In this document: one piece after another, positions 49,183 to 58,462 of the stretch
How positions within the stretch are numbered: the first letter of the stretch is position 1
Layout: every line of letters begins with the position of its first letter
NCBI RefSeq assembly: GCF_002914525.1
Contig: NZ_LODW01000011.1
Coordinates: forward strand, 180,106-244,105
Length of the DNA stretch: 64,000 nt
Origin: Rhizobium hidalgonense
Lineage (GTDB): Bacteria > Pseudomonadota > Alphaproteobacteria > Rhizobiales > Rhizobiaceae
Direction: 5' to 3'
Made by a program: the position numbers and the translations under genes
The notes under the pieces: generated by a model
What the model was told of the DNA's origin: nothing
Seen by the model: the letters and a program-made list of their open reading frames with translations, nothing else
Database searches by the model: none

Positions 49183-49968
49183 GTGACCATTCGCACCATC
49201 GTTTGGGGTGAAAACATCCATGAAAATACCAATGAGATCGTTCGGGGCATCTATCCCGAAGGCATGCATGCGACGATCGCCAATGCCTTGAACAGCGATC
49301 CCGCCATCTCCGCGACCACGGCGACGCTGCAGGAGCCGGAACACGGATTGAGCGAGGCGCGCCTGGCCGAAACCGATGTTTTGACCTGGTGGGGCCACAA
49401 GGACCACGGCGCGGTCTCCGATATCGTCGTCGAGCGCGTCGCCAAGCGCGTCTGGGAGGGCATGGGCCTGCTCGTTCTGCATTCCGGCCATTTTTCGAAG
49501 ATCTTCAAGCGGCTGATGGGAACGCCCTGCGCGCTGAAATGGCGCGAGGCGGGCGAGCGCGAACGGCTGTGGACGATCAATCCACGCCATCCGATCGCCG
49601 CCGGCATCGGCGAGCATTTCGAACTCGAGAATGAGGAAATGTACGGTGAGCAGTTCTCGGTGCCGGAGCCGCTCGAAACCGTATTCATCTCCTGGTTCCA
49701 GGGCGGCGAAGTGTTCCGCTCGGGCCTGACCTGGCGGCGCGGCGCCGGCAACATCTTCTATTTCCGCCCCGGCCACGAGACCTATCCGACCTATCACGAC
49801 GCCAATGTCCAGAAGGTGCTGATCAACGGCGTCAAGTGGGCCTATAACCCTGAGGGGCGGTTGACGAGCATTACCGACGCCCCAAATGTGCCGGTAGAAA
49901 AGGCACTGGAGCCGATCGTCGAACGCGGCCCGAGACTGCACCAGGCCGGTGAAGCCGGTTACAGCTGA
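49183..49968 (+). CDS. thuA: ThuA-family trehalose-utilisation protein
   Basis: A 261-residue ThuA (class I glutamine-amidotransferase-like fold) protein: [65 protein letters not shown], and [20 protein letters not shown]. In rhizobia thuA and thuB are needed to use trehalose and related disaccharides through 3-keto derivatives. The start is a GTG with AGGAG about eight bases upstream. Confidence 0.93.
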   Translation: MTIRTIVWGENIHENTNEIVRGIYPEGMHATIANALNSDPAISATTATLQEPEHGLSEARLAETDVLTWWGHKDHGAVSDIVVERVAKRVWEGMGLLVLHSGHFSKIFKRLMGTPCALKWREAGERERLWTINPRHPIAAGIGEHFELENEEMYGEQFSVPEPLETVFISWFQGGEVFRSGLTWRRGAGNIFYFRPGHETYPTYHDANVQKVLINGVKWAYNPEGRLTSITDAPNVPVEKALEPIVERGPRLHQAGEAGYS

Positions 49969-50075
49969 CCCATGACAGAGGCGAGCGGCCGGCCGGATAG
50001 ATTGCTGCGCCGATCGCCGTCGCTCATCTTTCCGTTGGGCTGGCAACAATTCGATAAACGACCATGAGGACAGAA

Positions 50076-51113
50076 ATGCGCTTGATCATTCTCGGAACCG
50101 GAGGGTGGGCAAATACCCATGCCATGAATTTCTCGGAAATCGCCGGCGTCAAAATTGTTGCTGCCGTCGATACGGACGAGGTCCGGCTGCGGGCCTTCGC
50201 GCTCAGGCATGGCATCCCACTCACGTTCACATCGCTGGATGATGCCCTTGCGTGGGGGGAGTTTGACGCCGTGACCAATGTCACGCCGGATCGCGCGCAC
50301 TATTCGACGACTATGAAGATACTCAGCGCCGGCAAGCATGTCCTCTGCGAGAAGCCGCTTGCGGTCAACTATCGCGAGGCCAAGGAGATGGCCGACGCCG
50401 CGGCGGCATCCGGCAAGGTCACGATGGTAAACCTTACCTATCGCAACGTGGCGCCGCTTCAGGCAGCGCGAAAGATGGTGCTGGACGGCCGCCTCGGCGC
50501 GATCCGCCATTTCGAAGCCTCGTATCTGCAGAGCTGGCTGGTCTCCAAGGCCTGGGGCGATTGGACCAAGGAATCCCAATGGCTTTGGCGGCTGTCGACA
50601 AAGCACGGCTCCAATGGCGTGCTGGGCGATGTCGGTATCCACATTCTCGACTTCGTGGTCTTTGCCGCCGGAAGTGACGTCAAGGCGGCGGCGTCGCATC
50701 TCAAGGTTTTCGATAAAAGCCCCGGGAATCGGATCGGGGAATACGAGCTCGATGCGAATGACAGTTTCCTGATGATGGCCGAACTCGAAAACGGTGCGGC
50801 TGGCGTCATCCATGCCACGCGCTGGGCGACCGGCCATCTGAACGAATTGCGCCTGCGCCTGCATGGAGATAAGGGCGCGCTCGAGGTGGTGCATACGCCT
50901 GAGGGTTCGACACTCAGGACCTGTGAAGGCGCCGAGGCCGACAAGGCAATCTGGCGCGAGATCGAGGTCGAACCGGTCATCACCAATTTCCAGCGCTTCG
51001 CAAACGCCGTGCGAGCAGGCCAGCCGGATGAACCGGGTTTCGGCCACGCCGCCAAGCTGCAATTCGTTCTTGATCATGCGGTAAAGACGGCCGGGGCTTT
51101 GACCGAGCTCTAG
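50076..51113 (+). CDS. thuB: ThuB-type Gfo/Idh/MocA oxidoreductase
   Basis: A 345-residue NAD(P)-dependent oxidoreductase. The Rossmann start is MRLIILGTGGWANTHAMNFS, the family's Lys motif is GKHVLCEKPLAVNYREA, and the active-site His region is GVLGDVGIHILDFVVF. It works with ThuA on keto-disaccharides. The frame opens at 50064, but GAGGA before the ATG at 50076 favours that start. It ends the thu operon; a 107-base gap separates it from thuA. Confidence 0.88.
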   Translation: MRLIILGTGGWANTHAMNFSEIAGVKIVAAVDTDEVRLRAFALRHGIPLTFTSLDDALAWGEFDAVTNVTPDRAHYSTTMKILSAGKHVLCEKPLAVNYREAKEMADAAAASGKVTMVNLTYRNVAPLQAARKMVLDGRLGAIRHFEASYLQSWLVSKAWGDWTKESQWLWRLSTKHGSNGVLGDVGIHILDFVVFAAGSDVKAAASHLKVFDKSPGNRIGEYELDANDSFLMMAELENGAAGVIHATRWATGHLNELRLRLHGDKGALEVVHTPEGSTLRTCEGAEADKAIWREIEVEPVITNFQRFANAVRAGQPDEPGFGHAAKLQFVLDHAVKTAGALTEL

Positions 51114-51629
51114 ATGGAGGCCGGTCCAACTGTCGAATAAGCAGGCTCTGAGCGCCACGGCCTCTTGCCCGCGCGGCCATTGTCGATTTTTACAACGGAA
51201 GTGGGAAGCGAATATCCACTGCTTAAGGGCGCCGGTCAGCCTGTGCTCGAACCGGCTACGCGCGCGGGGGTTATGCGGTAGCAATTCCGATGGACAGTTG
51301 TTGCCCAATCGCGCTTCATTGCCTCGATGGTCGCACGCACGATCGTTTGCGTCGCACGCGCGTTTCCCTCTGCGAAGGGAGTGGTTGGCCGGCGCGAAGA
51401 GGCGGACGTCTACGAGGCGATCGTGGAAGAGGAGCCTTCGCACCGCCTATGAGCGCGATTCCCGACCGCGCGGACGACGACGCCGCGCCGCTTGACGAAC
51501 CCGCAAAAGAACGGCCGGCCTTAGACTGATCGCTCCGGCGGAACCATTCGTCGTCATGCGTGTTTTGTTGCTGGCTGGCTGACGGTTTCGTCGGTGTCAG
51601 ACATTCAAAACTGTCAAAGGGGACATGAT
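51114..51629. other. intergenic stretch with two tiny overlapping frames
   Basis: Nothing recognisable. A 41-residue frame (51327-51452, beginning MVARTIVCVARAFPSAKG) overlaps by four bases a 26-residue acidic frame (51449-51529, beginning MSAIPDRADDDAAPLDEP). The ATGA coupling is suggestive, but neither has a good ribosome site, so I do not call them genes. Confidence 0.35.
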
Positions 51630-51887
51630 ATGGAAAACGCAGGCATCGGCTGGATCGCGGCTATTATTATTGGCGGCATCGCAGGCTGGCTCGCCGAAAT
51701 GATCATGAAGTCCAACATGGGCGTCCTGATGAACATCATTCTCGGTATTGTCGGCGCTATCGTCGCCAATTTCCTTCTTTCGCTGTTCGGCATCGTCCTC
51801 GGGGGCTGGATCGGATATCTCATCGCGGGCTTCATCGGAGCCTGCATACTGATAGCGCTCGCGCGCATGGTCCGCCGAACGGCTTGA
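51630..51887 (+). CDS. GlsB/YeaQ/YmgE-family stress membrane protein
   Basis: An 85-residue protein with three hydrophobic segments and the glycine-rich family pattern (IGWIAAIIIGGIAGWLAEMI, MNIILGIVGAIVANFLLSLF, GYLIAGFIGACILIALARM). Members are induced by acid, osmotic or general stress; the former name transglycosylase-associated protein is not functional evidence. AAGGGG precedes the ATG at 51630, so the upstream start at 51594 is unlikely. Confidence 0.9.
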   Translation: MENAGIGWIAAIIIGGIAGWLAEMIMKSNMGVLMNIILGIVGAIVANFLLSLFGIVLGGWIGYLIAGFIGACILIALARMVRRTA

Positions 51888-52144
51888 GCGACAGCACGGC
51901 GGCGTTCGCCGGCGACGTCGTGCAGTATCGCCAACGTGCGGATCCGTCGCCCAGCGTCCCAAGTGCCCTCACGACGGTTGTCGGACTTCGGCTGGAGTGA
52001 TGTGAGATACGAGTTCGTCCAGCGGTCCCTTGGGCGACGACGACCATCGTTCGCGCGTGTCCAAAAACGGCTGGACGGCGTCGAAGTTGCCGTTGCTCGC
52101 GGCGGCAACGATCGATCTCTCATAATGAGGAATCTGGGTGGGGA

Positions 52145-52936
52145 CTAGAGCGTATCGATCAGGCCGCCGTCCACGCGCATCGACGCACCCGTCGTGGCCG
52201 ACGCCAGCGGGGACGCCAGATAGGTCACGATGTTGGCTATCTCCTCGACGCTGGCGGCGCGCTGGATGATGGAGCTGCTCCGATGCTGCTTGACGAAGTC
52301 GGCTGCGACCTCCTCGATCGGCTTGCCGGTTTTTTCACGCTGATCGGCAAGCATCGCCTCGACGCCTTCAGAGAGAGTGGGGCCGGGAAGAACCGAGTTC
52401 ACGGTCACTCCAGTGCCCGCCATGCGTTTGGCAAGCCCCCGGGCGACGGCGATGTCGGCCGTCTTGCTGACGCCATAGTGGATCATCTCAACGGGGATGT
52501 TGAAGCCGGATTCCGACGCTATGAAGATGACGCGACCCCAGTTGGCCTTCTGCATGCCTGGCAGATACGCACGGGACAGTCGAACTGCCGACATAACGTT
52601 CACCTGCCAGTGCCGGTCCCAAACCTCGTCCGTGGTGTCGAAGAAGTCGCTCGGCTGGAATATCCCGGCGTTGTTGATGAGGATGTCGACGCGGGGCAGC
52701 TTCGTTACAAGCGCGGCGCACCCTTCGGCAGTAGCGAGGTCAGCCGCAACTGCGGTGACTTCGCCCTCGGCGCCCTCTCCCTTTAGCCGCTCGGCAGCCT
52801 TCGCGGTCTTTTCTTCGGATCTGCCGTTGACGACGACGTCCGCGCCCGCTCTCGCGAGCTGCCGGGCGATCGCGTAGCCAATGCCCTCCGTGGATCCTGT
52901 CACCAGGGCTGTCTTTCCTTTGAGATCTATATGCAT
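52145..52936 (-). CDS. short-chain dehydrogenase/reductase (SDR) A
   Basis: A 263-residue classical SDR. Cofactor motif is TGSTEGIGYAIARQLARAGA, NNAG-type motif DILINNAGIFQPSD, and the catalytic Ser-Tyr-Lys is FIASESGFN then YGVSK. The proline-rich substrate loop VNSVLPGPTLSEGVEAML favours NADP use. Substrate unknown. It follows SDR B on the same strand by about 30 bases, so they form a two-gene unit. Confidence 0.9.
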   Translation of the reverse strand: MHIDLKGKTALVTGSTEGIGYAIARQLARAGADVVVNGRSEEKTAKAAERLKGEGAEGEVTAVAADLATAEGCAALVTKLPRVDILINNAGIFQPSDFFDTTDEVWDRHWQVNVMSAVRLSRAYLPGMQKANWGRVIFIASESGFNIPVEMIHYGVSKTADIAVARGLAKRMAGTGVTVNSVLPGPTLSEGVEAMLADQREKTGKPIEEVAADFVKQHRSSSIIQRAASVEEIANIVTYLASPLASATTGASMRVDGGLIDTL

Positions 52937-52965
52937 GTTCTCGCTCCTGTGAAGTTGGACGTCGA

Positions 52966-53715
52966 TTAAAGGTTGCTCATGCCGCCGTCGATGACGAGTT
53001 CGCTGCCGACGATGTAGGCCGCCTCGTCCGACGCGAAGAAGACCACCGTCTTTGCTACTTCCAACGCGTCGCCGAAACGGCCGACCGGGATCTGCTTCTG
53101 CACGCCTTCTGCCATCGCCCTCATGTCCGCTTCCGACATGCCAAGCTTCCCGTATAGAGGGGTCGCGATCGGGCCGGGGCTGATGGCGTTGACGCGGATG
53201 CCGCGACCGACCAGTTCGCCCGATAGCGTCTTAGCCAGTGTCAGAAGAGCGCCCTTGGTCAGCGAATATACGCTGGAGTTGGGCATGCCGATATGAGCGT
53301 TGATCGACGTGTTCAGCACGATCGAGGCGCCCTTTGAAAAGGTCGGCAGGAGAGCCTGGATGAGGAAGTAAGGTCCCTTCACGTTCGTCGAAGAAGACTT
53401 GTCGAAATCGGCTTCTGACCAGCTCTCGACCGGACCAAATTGAGCAACGCCGGCATTCACGAACAGGATGTCGAGCTGACCAAAGGCTTCCTTCACCAGG
53501 CGGACGACATCCTTCTGGCCCTCGACGTCGCCGGCATCGGACTGGATGACGATGACGTCGTTGCCGAGCTCCTCGCGAGCTTTCTCTACGCTGGCCGCGC
53601 TGCTGCCCGTCACGGCGACCCGCGCGCCTTCGGCGACGAACTGTCGGGCCGTTTCAAAGCCGATGCCGCTGGTGCCGCCGGTGATGAGGGCGGTCTTGTT
53701 AGCAAGTCTGGACAT
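52966..53715 (-). CDS. short-chain dehydrogenase/reductase (SDR) B
   Basis: A 249-residue classical SDR. Cofactor motif ITGGTSGIGFETARQF, DILFVNAGVAQFGPVESWSE, Ser in SIVLNTSINAHIG, and YSLTKGALLTLAKTLSG with Tyr-x-x-x-Lys. Closely related to FabG-like oxidoreductases found in plasmid stress clusters. Substrate unknown. First gene of the pair with SDR A. Confidence 0.9.
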   Translation of the reverse strand: MSRLANKTALITGGTSGIGFETARQFVAEGARVAVTGSSAASVEKAREELGNDVIVIQSDAGDVEGQKDVVRLVKEAFGQLDILFVNAGVAQFGPVESWSEADFDKSSSTNVKGPYFLIQALLPTFSKGASIVLNTSINAHIGMPNSSVYSLTKGALLTLAKTLSGELVGRGIRVNAISPGPIATPLYGKLGMSEADMRAMAEGVQKQIPVGRFGDALEVAKTVVFFASDEAAYIVGSELVIDGGMSNL

Positions 53716-54017
53716 ATTGAATTCCCTTTTTGCGGTTTTCGACGGCCTCGATGCCGGGGTCGATGAAACAATGATTTACTGCAGGCGATCTGTTCGAATT
53801 AGTGGTCTGAAAGCAATTCTATTGTTCGGCGATGCCGAACATTTCGACATTATGCGCCAAGAAGGAATTATGACCACCCACCACCTGATCCGGCACGCTG
53901 ACAAGGTCCCCGAGCCTCTCATTGATTTTGCTGACTATGCTTGCGCCTTTCGTACCTAAAACATCGTTTTCGCACTTACATCGATGGCCCTCTTTTTGAA
54001 TCTGAGCGACAACAAGG
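53716..54017. other. gap without a recognisable gene
   Basis: About 300 bases with no convincing frame. It contains nothing beyond the terminator at its right end. Confidence 0.4.
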
Positions 54018-54047
54018 CAAAGAAAAACCCGCCGGCGAGGGCGGGTT
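54018..54047 (-). terminator. intrinsic terminator, minus strand
   Basis: An 8-bp stem (AACCCGCC / GGCGGGTT) with a 6-base loop at 54026-54047, followed on the minus strand by TTTTTCTTTG. It lies 23 bases after the stop of the TniQ-like fragment, which it serves. Confidence 0.8.
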
Positions 54048-54069
54048 GGTTCGGCGCTTATGTTTTCTC

Positions 54070-54560
54070 TCAAGGATCAAGTTCGTGCCGGTAGAAGAAC
54101 AGCGATCGACCGCACGAGCTTCTAATCGCTGGACGGACACCAGCTTTTCCAAACTTGCGCACCACTTCCGCCGCTGCCTTGCCTTTCTCCTCGGCAATAG
54201 CGGAGACAGAGAGATAGCGCCGGTCGAACTCATCGACCGCTTTCTTTGTTGTCAGGATGACCGTGCCGAACCGATAGTTGACGTGCTCCGAGCACAGCGT
54301 TCCTTTCCGCATCAGGTCGGCAGCATCGTTGTGACTGATGTCGAGCCGAAGTGCGACTTCGTCCGAGTGAACCCAACCATCATAAGACACCTTCGTCTTG
54401 GCCCGGAGCTCATCTGCCGATACGAGGACGCCCTCGAACAGTTCGTCAGGATTGAAAGAGACGTGCTCAAGTTTTCCTTCCACCAGCAACTCGAGCACCT
54501 CGTCCACATCGCACAATGCGCGTCGGGCTGCTTCGCGAAGTCGGCACATGTCCGGTGATT
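54070..54560 (-). pseudogene. C-terminal fragment resembling TniQ
   Basis: About 160 residues are coding-like: EAARRALCDVDEVLELLVEG, VHSDEVALRLDISHNDAADL, FGTVILTTKKAVDEFDRRYL, then AGVRPAIRSSCGRSLFFYRH. The alternation of helix-turn-helix-like blocks and the ending F-x-RRYxS...AGVxPA...FYR resembles the C-termini of TniQ-family transposition proteins on rhizobial plasmids; I am not sure. The frame stays open to 54732, but beyond about 54560 it is antisense to the M41 peptidase fragment, so the gene is truncated. It ends at the intrinsic terminator. Confidence 0.45.
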
Positions 54561-55330
54561 TCGCATCACTTGCGATCGCCAGGACGTTTTTCGGCGACTT
54601 GTCGGAGGACGAAGCGGCTGCTGTCGCCGGTGCGACGACCGGGATGACCGGCGCTGATTTCTTTGGCATCGCGAAGGAAGTTCGGCGGAAGGCAAGGAAG
54701 GCCGGCGCTCCGGTGGATGCCGAAAGCGTCATGTCGTGCCTTCCTCCCGCGATTCCATTGGTCGGTTACGAGCGTCGCTTAGTCTGCGTTCACGAGGCGG
54801 GGCATGCCGTCGTCAGGCTGGTCACCGGGCACAGCGTCCTGGAGACCGTCTTCGTTGCAAACGAGATCCGACATCAAATCGGAGTGGTTGGGAGCGCCGT
54901 TTTCAAGACGGGGACGACGGTGCTCAGATCTCGGCAGTTCTACCTTGACGAGATCTGCGTGCATCTGGCGGGCATCGCGGCGGAGCATGTCCTCGGGCAG
55001 ACAATGACCGATGGCGGCGGGGGCAGCGAGGAAGCCGATCTCGCGGCTGCTTCCGACGTCGCCACGCTCATGGTGGCTCAGTTCGGAATGGGCGAGACGC
55101 TTCGCTATTTTCGCGCGTCGACGCGCGCCGAGCGAGATCGCCTGCGGCGGTCACTGTCGGACGTCGCGAGCGAAGTCAGCCGGATTCTTGTTCAGCAGCA
55201 CGAGCGCGCATGCGCGATCATTCGGGAGAACGCGCCCATTATCGAGGAACTGGCTGCGAAGCTCGAGCAGCGTGGCTTTGTCATGGGAACTGAAGTCCAG
55301 CAGATGATGTTGCCGTCGAACGATGGGGAA
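54548..55330 (+). pseudogene. M41-type (FtsH-like) zinc peptidase domain lacking its AAA+ ATPase
   Basis: Starting near the ATG at 54548, the frame encodes the end of an AAA+ lid (EDEAAAVAGATTGMTGADFF) and an M41 peptidase with the zinc motif HEAGH in LVCVHEAGHAVVRLVTG, plus IAAEHVLGQTMTDGGGG and DLAAASDVATLMVAQFGMGE. The ATPase with Walker motifs is absent; only a 35-residue piece of an AAA+ domain remains, on the other strand downstream. The frame continues to 55579 but loses resemblance after about 55330. No ribosome site precedes the ATG. Probably a broken half of an AAA+/M41 protease. Confidence 0.7.
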
Positions 55331-55429
55331 GGGGTGAGGCCCATGATCGATAACTGGAAGCTCGTTGTCCGAACGCACAAGGCGTCCCGTTTTCCCGATG
55401 GCCGGGCGCTCGTCGAGAAAACAATTCTC

Positions 55430-55560
55430 GAAGCTGTCCTTTCTACCCTCATAATCTGGGGGCGGGATGCCGATATGCCGGTCGAATCTTCCTGGCCTCA
55501 AGAATGCATGATCGATACCGTCAGGGAGGTTGGTGGCGCCCACGATGACGACCCTCGATG
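55430..55560 (-). pseudogene. AAA+ domain fragment (second region of homology)
   Basis: On the minus strand [20 protein letters not shown], then [17 protein letters not shown], is the unmistakable SRH/arginine-finger segment of an FtsH-like AAA+ ATPase. It is flanked by unrelated text and by a stop upstream. It would join the M41 fragment at 54548 if the intervening block were inverted. Confidence 0.75.
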
Positions 55561-55778
55561 TCGATACCTCGCTTCGTGAGGTCGATCCCGATCACCCGTA
55601 TGTCTTCGACGCCTCTAGTCTTTCCTTGTTCAGGTCGTCGGACACCGCATTTCGGGTCGATGGCGAATACGCGTTTTGCATAAGACCGAGAGGATTGCTG
55701 TCTGGATCCTTGGACAGCGACTGTAGGGTAATATCGGAAATGGCGGGCTCACACACGACCCGGCCCTCCACTGCAGTG

Positions 55779-55784
55779 ACTAAT
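55779..55784 (+). repeat. target-site duplication, left copy
   Basis: ACTAAT directly before the insertion sequence; the identical right copy is at 56786-56791. Confidence 0.8.
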
Positions 55785-56729
55785 TGTTTAGTCCCGGCAT
55801 TTGATGGATAGGGTCGAGGATGAATCGATCTGGCTCGGAAGTCCACCGTTTGCAGATGAACTCGTAGGGTGTGAGGCCCTTTAATGTCTTGAGCCTGCGT
55901 CCAAAATTGTAGGCGTTGATGAAGTCGGCGAGATGCTCTTTTAGTTGTGCGTGATCGTCGTAGTGGAAGCGCTTGACCGTAGCTTCCTTGATCGTTCGGT
56001 TCATCCGCTCGACCTGCCCATTGGTCCATGGGTGCTTCACCTTGGTCAGACGATGCTCAATACGTTATCGTCGCAGACCCAGTCGAAGATGTGCTGGAAG
56101 GCATTTCGGTCAACAGCCCGGTTGGTGAACTGGATGCCATTATCGGTCAGGACGGTATGGATGATGTAAGGCACTGCCGCGATCAGATTGCGCAAGAACT
56201 GGGCGGCATTCATCTTACCGGCTTTGCTATAGAGCTCAGCGAAGGCGAACTTGGATGTTCGGTCAATTGCGACAAAGAGATAGAGCTTGCCCTCCGCCGT
56301 CTGGACCTCAGCAATGTCGATATGGAAGTAGCCAATCGGGTAGCTTTTGAACTTCTTTTTGGGCTCCTTATCGCCTTCCACGTCGGGCAGACGAGATATG
56401 CCGTGACGTTGCAGGCATCGATGCAAGGAAGAGCGCGTAAGATGCGGGATTGTCGGCTGAAGCGCATAAAGGCAATCGTCAAGAGGCAGTAGCGTGTGCC
56501 TGCGGAAGGCGACGACAACAGCTTCCTCCTCCATTGAAAGTATCGTCGAGTGCGGTTCTTTCGGTCCTGTCGGCAGGTCGGCCAACGATGTCCGCTTCCT
56601 CCATTTGGCCACCGTCTTTTGATTGATCCCATAGCGCTTCGAAAGCGCCCTCAGGCTCTCTTCACTATTTTGTATTGCTCGACGGATTGCCTCTGTCGTC
56701 GTGGCGCTCCCGTGTAGAACCTGGCCCAT
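55780..56729 (-). pseudogene. IS481-family transposase, frameshifted
   Basis: About 315 residues. The N-terminal helix-turn-helix LRALSKRYGINQKTVAKWRK is followed by the DDE integrase core: Asp in YFHIDIAEVQTAEGKLYLFV, Asp in TVLTDNGIQF, and Glu in HPWTNGQVERMNR. Frame is lost near 56055-56062, where DDN-V-LSIV should read DDNAIEHRLTKVKHPW; one missing C explains it. The reading frame crosses the inverted repeat and takes its TAG stop (55780-55782) from the target duplication. Start at 56729 (MGQVLHGSATTTEA). Confidence 0.88.
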
Positions 56730-56785
56730 AGTGCCTCCCTCCATGCTAAGGAAAATAATGCACCATCAAATGCCGGGACTAAACA
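55785..56785 (-). mobile_element. IS481-family insertion sequence, complete with inverted repeats
   Basis: A 1001-base element with 23-bp perfect terminal inverted repeats (TGTTTAGTCCCGGCATTTGA plus TGG at each end) and a 6-bp target duplication ACTAAT on both sides. It carries one transposase gene on the minus strand, disrupted by a single-base deletion. Ends and duplication are intact, so insertion was fairly recent. It lies in non-coding or already decayed DNA next to the scrambled protease gene. Confidence 0.92.
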
Positions 56786-56791
56786 ACTAAT
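56786..56791 (+). repeat. target-site duplication, right copy
   Basis: ACTAAT directly after the insertion sequence, matching 55779-55784. Confidence 0.8.
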
Positions 56792-56810
56792 CGAGTGGGT
56801 CATGCTCTTT

Positions 56811-57029
56811 TTATGTCGTTGCTTCCGACCTATGTGGCCCTAAGCGGGCCGCTTCCGTCGCTCTTGCTTCCGCGTTACGTGCCGCGGCGGCGTCTAGCTT
56901 TGTCAGCAGAGCACCAAATACGCCTTCCGCGTCCGTGGGCAGCGCAAACGCTCGGAGCGCCTGCAAACGCGGGCCGATGCGCTTAAAAGTCTCGCGCTGG
57001 ATAGTTGCTGCTCTGATCGTTTTGGACAT
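56811..57029 (-). CDS. small hypothetical protein
   Basis: A 72-residue, alanine-rich, helical, basic frame (MSKTIRAATIQRETFKRIGP, then LQALRAFALPTDAEGVFGAL). It is not recognised and has no clear ribosome site. It may be part of a decayed gene interrupted by the nearby insertion. Confidence 0.3.
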   Translation of the reverse strand: MSKTIRAATIQRETFKRIGPRLQALRAFALPTDAEGVFGALLTKLDAAAARNAEARATEAARLGPHRSEATT

Positions 57030-57039
57030 GGAGGGCACA

Positions 57040-57788
57040 ACGAAGAGGCGAGCACGAAGTTCCGGAATTTAATATTACTTAACGGTTGCCGTCCTGAGGT
57101 CGACGGGGATGATGTGAGCGGCACTATGTTGAAGTGAACCGAAACCGCAAAGCTCCCTTCGATCAGGTGGTTCGGATGTTCAGGGAAGAGCGACGCGAAT
57201 TTATTGCAAACCATCCTCGACCGCCGGACATCCCTCGCGACGTTTGAACATAAGTTTTGCAATGCTGGTAGCCGGTGGTTGTGTTATGTCATCAGCGCGC
57301 GTCTAACGGCTGAGCGCCAGCGGCGTGCTCGACGGCTGGTCGGCTGCCTTCCTGCCATTTGCGACTGCTAAGCGCTCCTGGGAATTGACAAAGTAGCAAT
57401 TGGACAGGATGTCACGTGGTTTCCGCTTTCAGCCAAAGAACTATGCCGACGTTAAAGGGCCACGAGTAAGATCGCACCAGATTTGACCGTCGATTAGAAG
57501 TCCGGCCCAGTTATTTCAGAGTTCCGTTGCCGTCGCTTAATGGGCCCGTCTTGACGATTTGACGCCAGTGGCCGGCATGCCAGTGAAAGCCTTCGTTCAG
57601 ACGGGGGAGAGGACGGCACTCGCTTATGAAGCCTCGGGCCAATCAGGTCGAGGTGCCAACCCGCGAATGCCGAAGTCAAATTCGACTGTTTCACCGCTAT
57701 TCGTAAAATCGCCTATGATGAGTTAGGGAAGTTTTCAACTGTAGCGGGCATCGTCCACCCGTTTAAAGATGAAGCGGAGTTGGACTTC
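57040..57788. other. gap, one possible tiny frame
   Basis: No supported gene. A GTG-started frame at about 57135-57247 (beginning MNRNRKAPFDQVVRMFREER) looks coding-like but is only about 37 residues and unrecognised. The rest shows nothing. Confidence 0.35.
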
Positions 57789-58436
57789 ATGACCATTTTT
57801 GGCCAATCGCGGCTTACACGTATCACCTATGCCGCCCTGCTTCTGCTCATGTTCTGCTTCGATTTTGCGAAAGACCCGATCGAGCGCCTTATCATGGCCG
57901 AACAAGATCAAGCGGCGCGAGAGCTGATGGCGCCGCGCCCGGCAGGCAGGACAGGGACCGCCGCCGGAGGAGAGGTGAGCGGCAAGAACATGCCGCTGAT
58001 GTTCAAAGGGCAGGAAGAGTTGGTGAAGCAGATTGCAGCCTCCGGCCGAAAACCGACGGCAGAGGATATGCAAAATCTACGTGCGATGGCCGTTAGAGGG
58101 GCTGTTCAGATGACGGTGGGCGCCGGGGCGAGTGATGCCGACACTGCCAAGCTCGTCGCCCGCCGCTCCTTTTTCGAAACTCTATCCATTGTTGCCGCGA
58201 TCACGATGACGGCGATCACGATTGTAGGTCTGCTTTACATGGTATCGAGCCGCCTTCGCGATATCGGCTGGCCGCAATATTTGCTCTGGATGCTCCTTGC
58301 TCCGGTCTTCGTGCCGAGGTTTCTCGCAATTCCCCTACCGCTGCTCGCGATCCAGGGGATCATCTTTTTCTTCTATGGCGTCCTTCTCATACTTGCCTTG
58401 CGAAGATCCTGTCCAGCCGTGGTTGACAGTATCTGA
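57789..58436 (+). CDS. DUF805-like membrane protein
   Basis: A 215-residue protein with a hydrophobic N-terminal helix (TRITYAALLLLMFCFDFAKD), a long hydrophilic middle (about residues 30-120), and three helices after 125. RLRDIGWPQYLLWMLLAPVF recalls the RLHDxGxSGWWxL signature of DUF805 membrane proteins, but the rest is divergent. Function unknown. A TTG at 57780 precedes the ATG at 57789; GGAG at about eight bases favours the ATG. Confidence 0.65.
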   Translation: MTIFGQSRLTRITYAALLLLMFCFDFAKDPIERLIMAEQDQAARELMAPRPAGRTGTAAGGEVSGKNMPLMFKGQEELVKQIAASGRKPTAEDMQNLRAMAVRGAVQMTVGAGASDADTAKLVARRSFFETLSIVAAITMTAITIVGLLYMVSSRLRDIGWPQYLLWMLLAPVFVPRFLAIPLPLLAIQGIIFFFYGVLLILALRRSCPAVVDSI

Positions 58437-58462
58437 CGACCAATGCACAAGCGCCTGCACTC

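Noticed and set aside
55600..55640. Possible IS110-like transposase start ([10 protein letters not shown]) on the minus strand
   Set aside because: Only about ten residues match and the text diverges immediately; not enough for a call.
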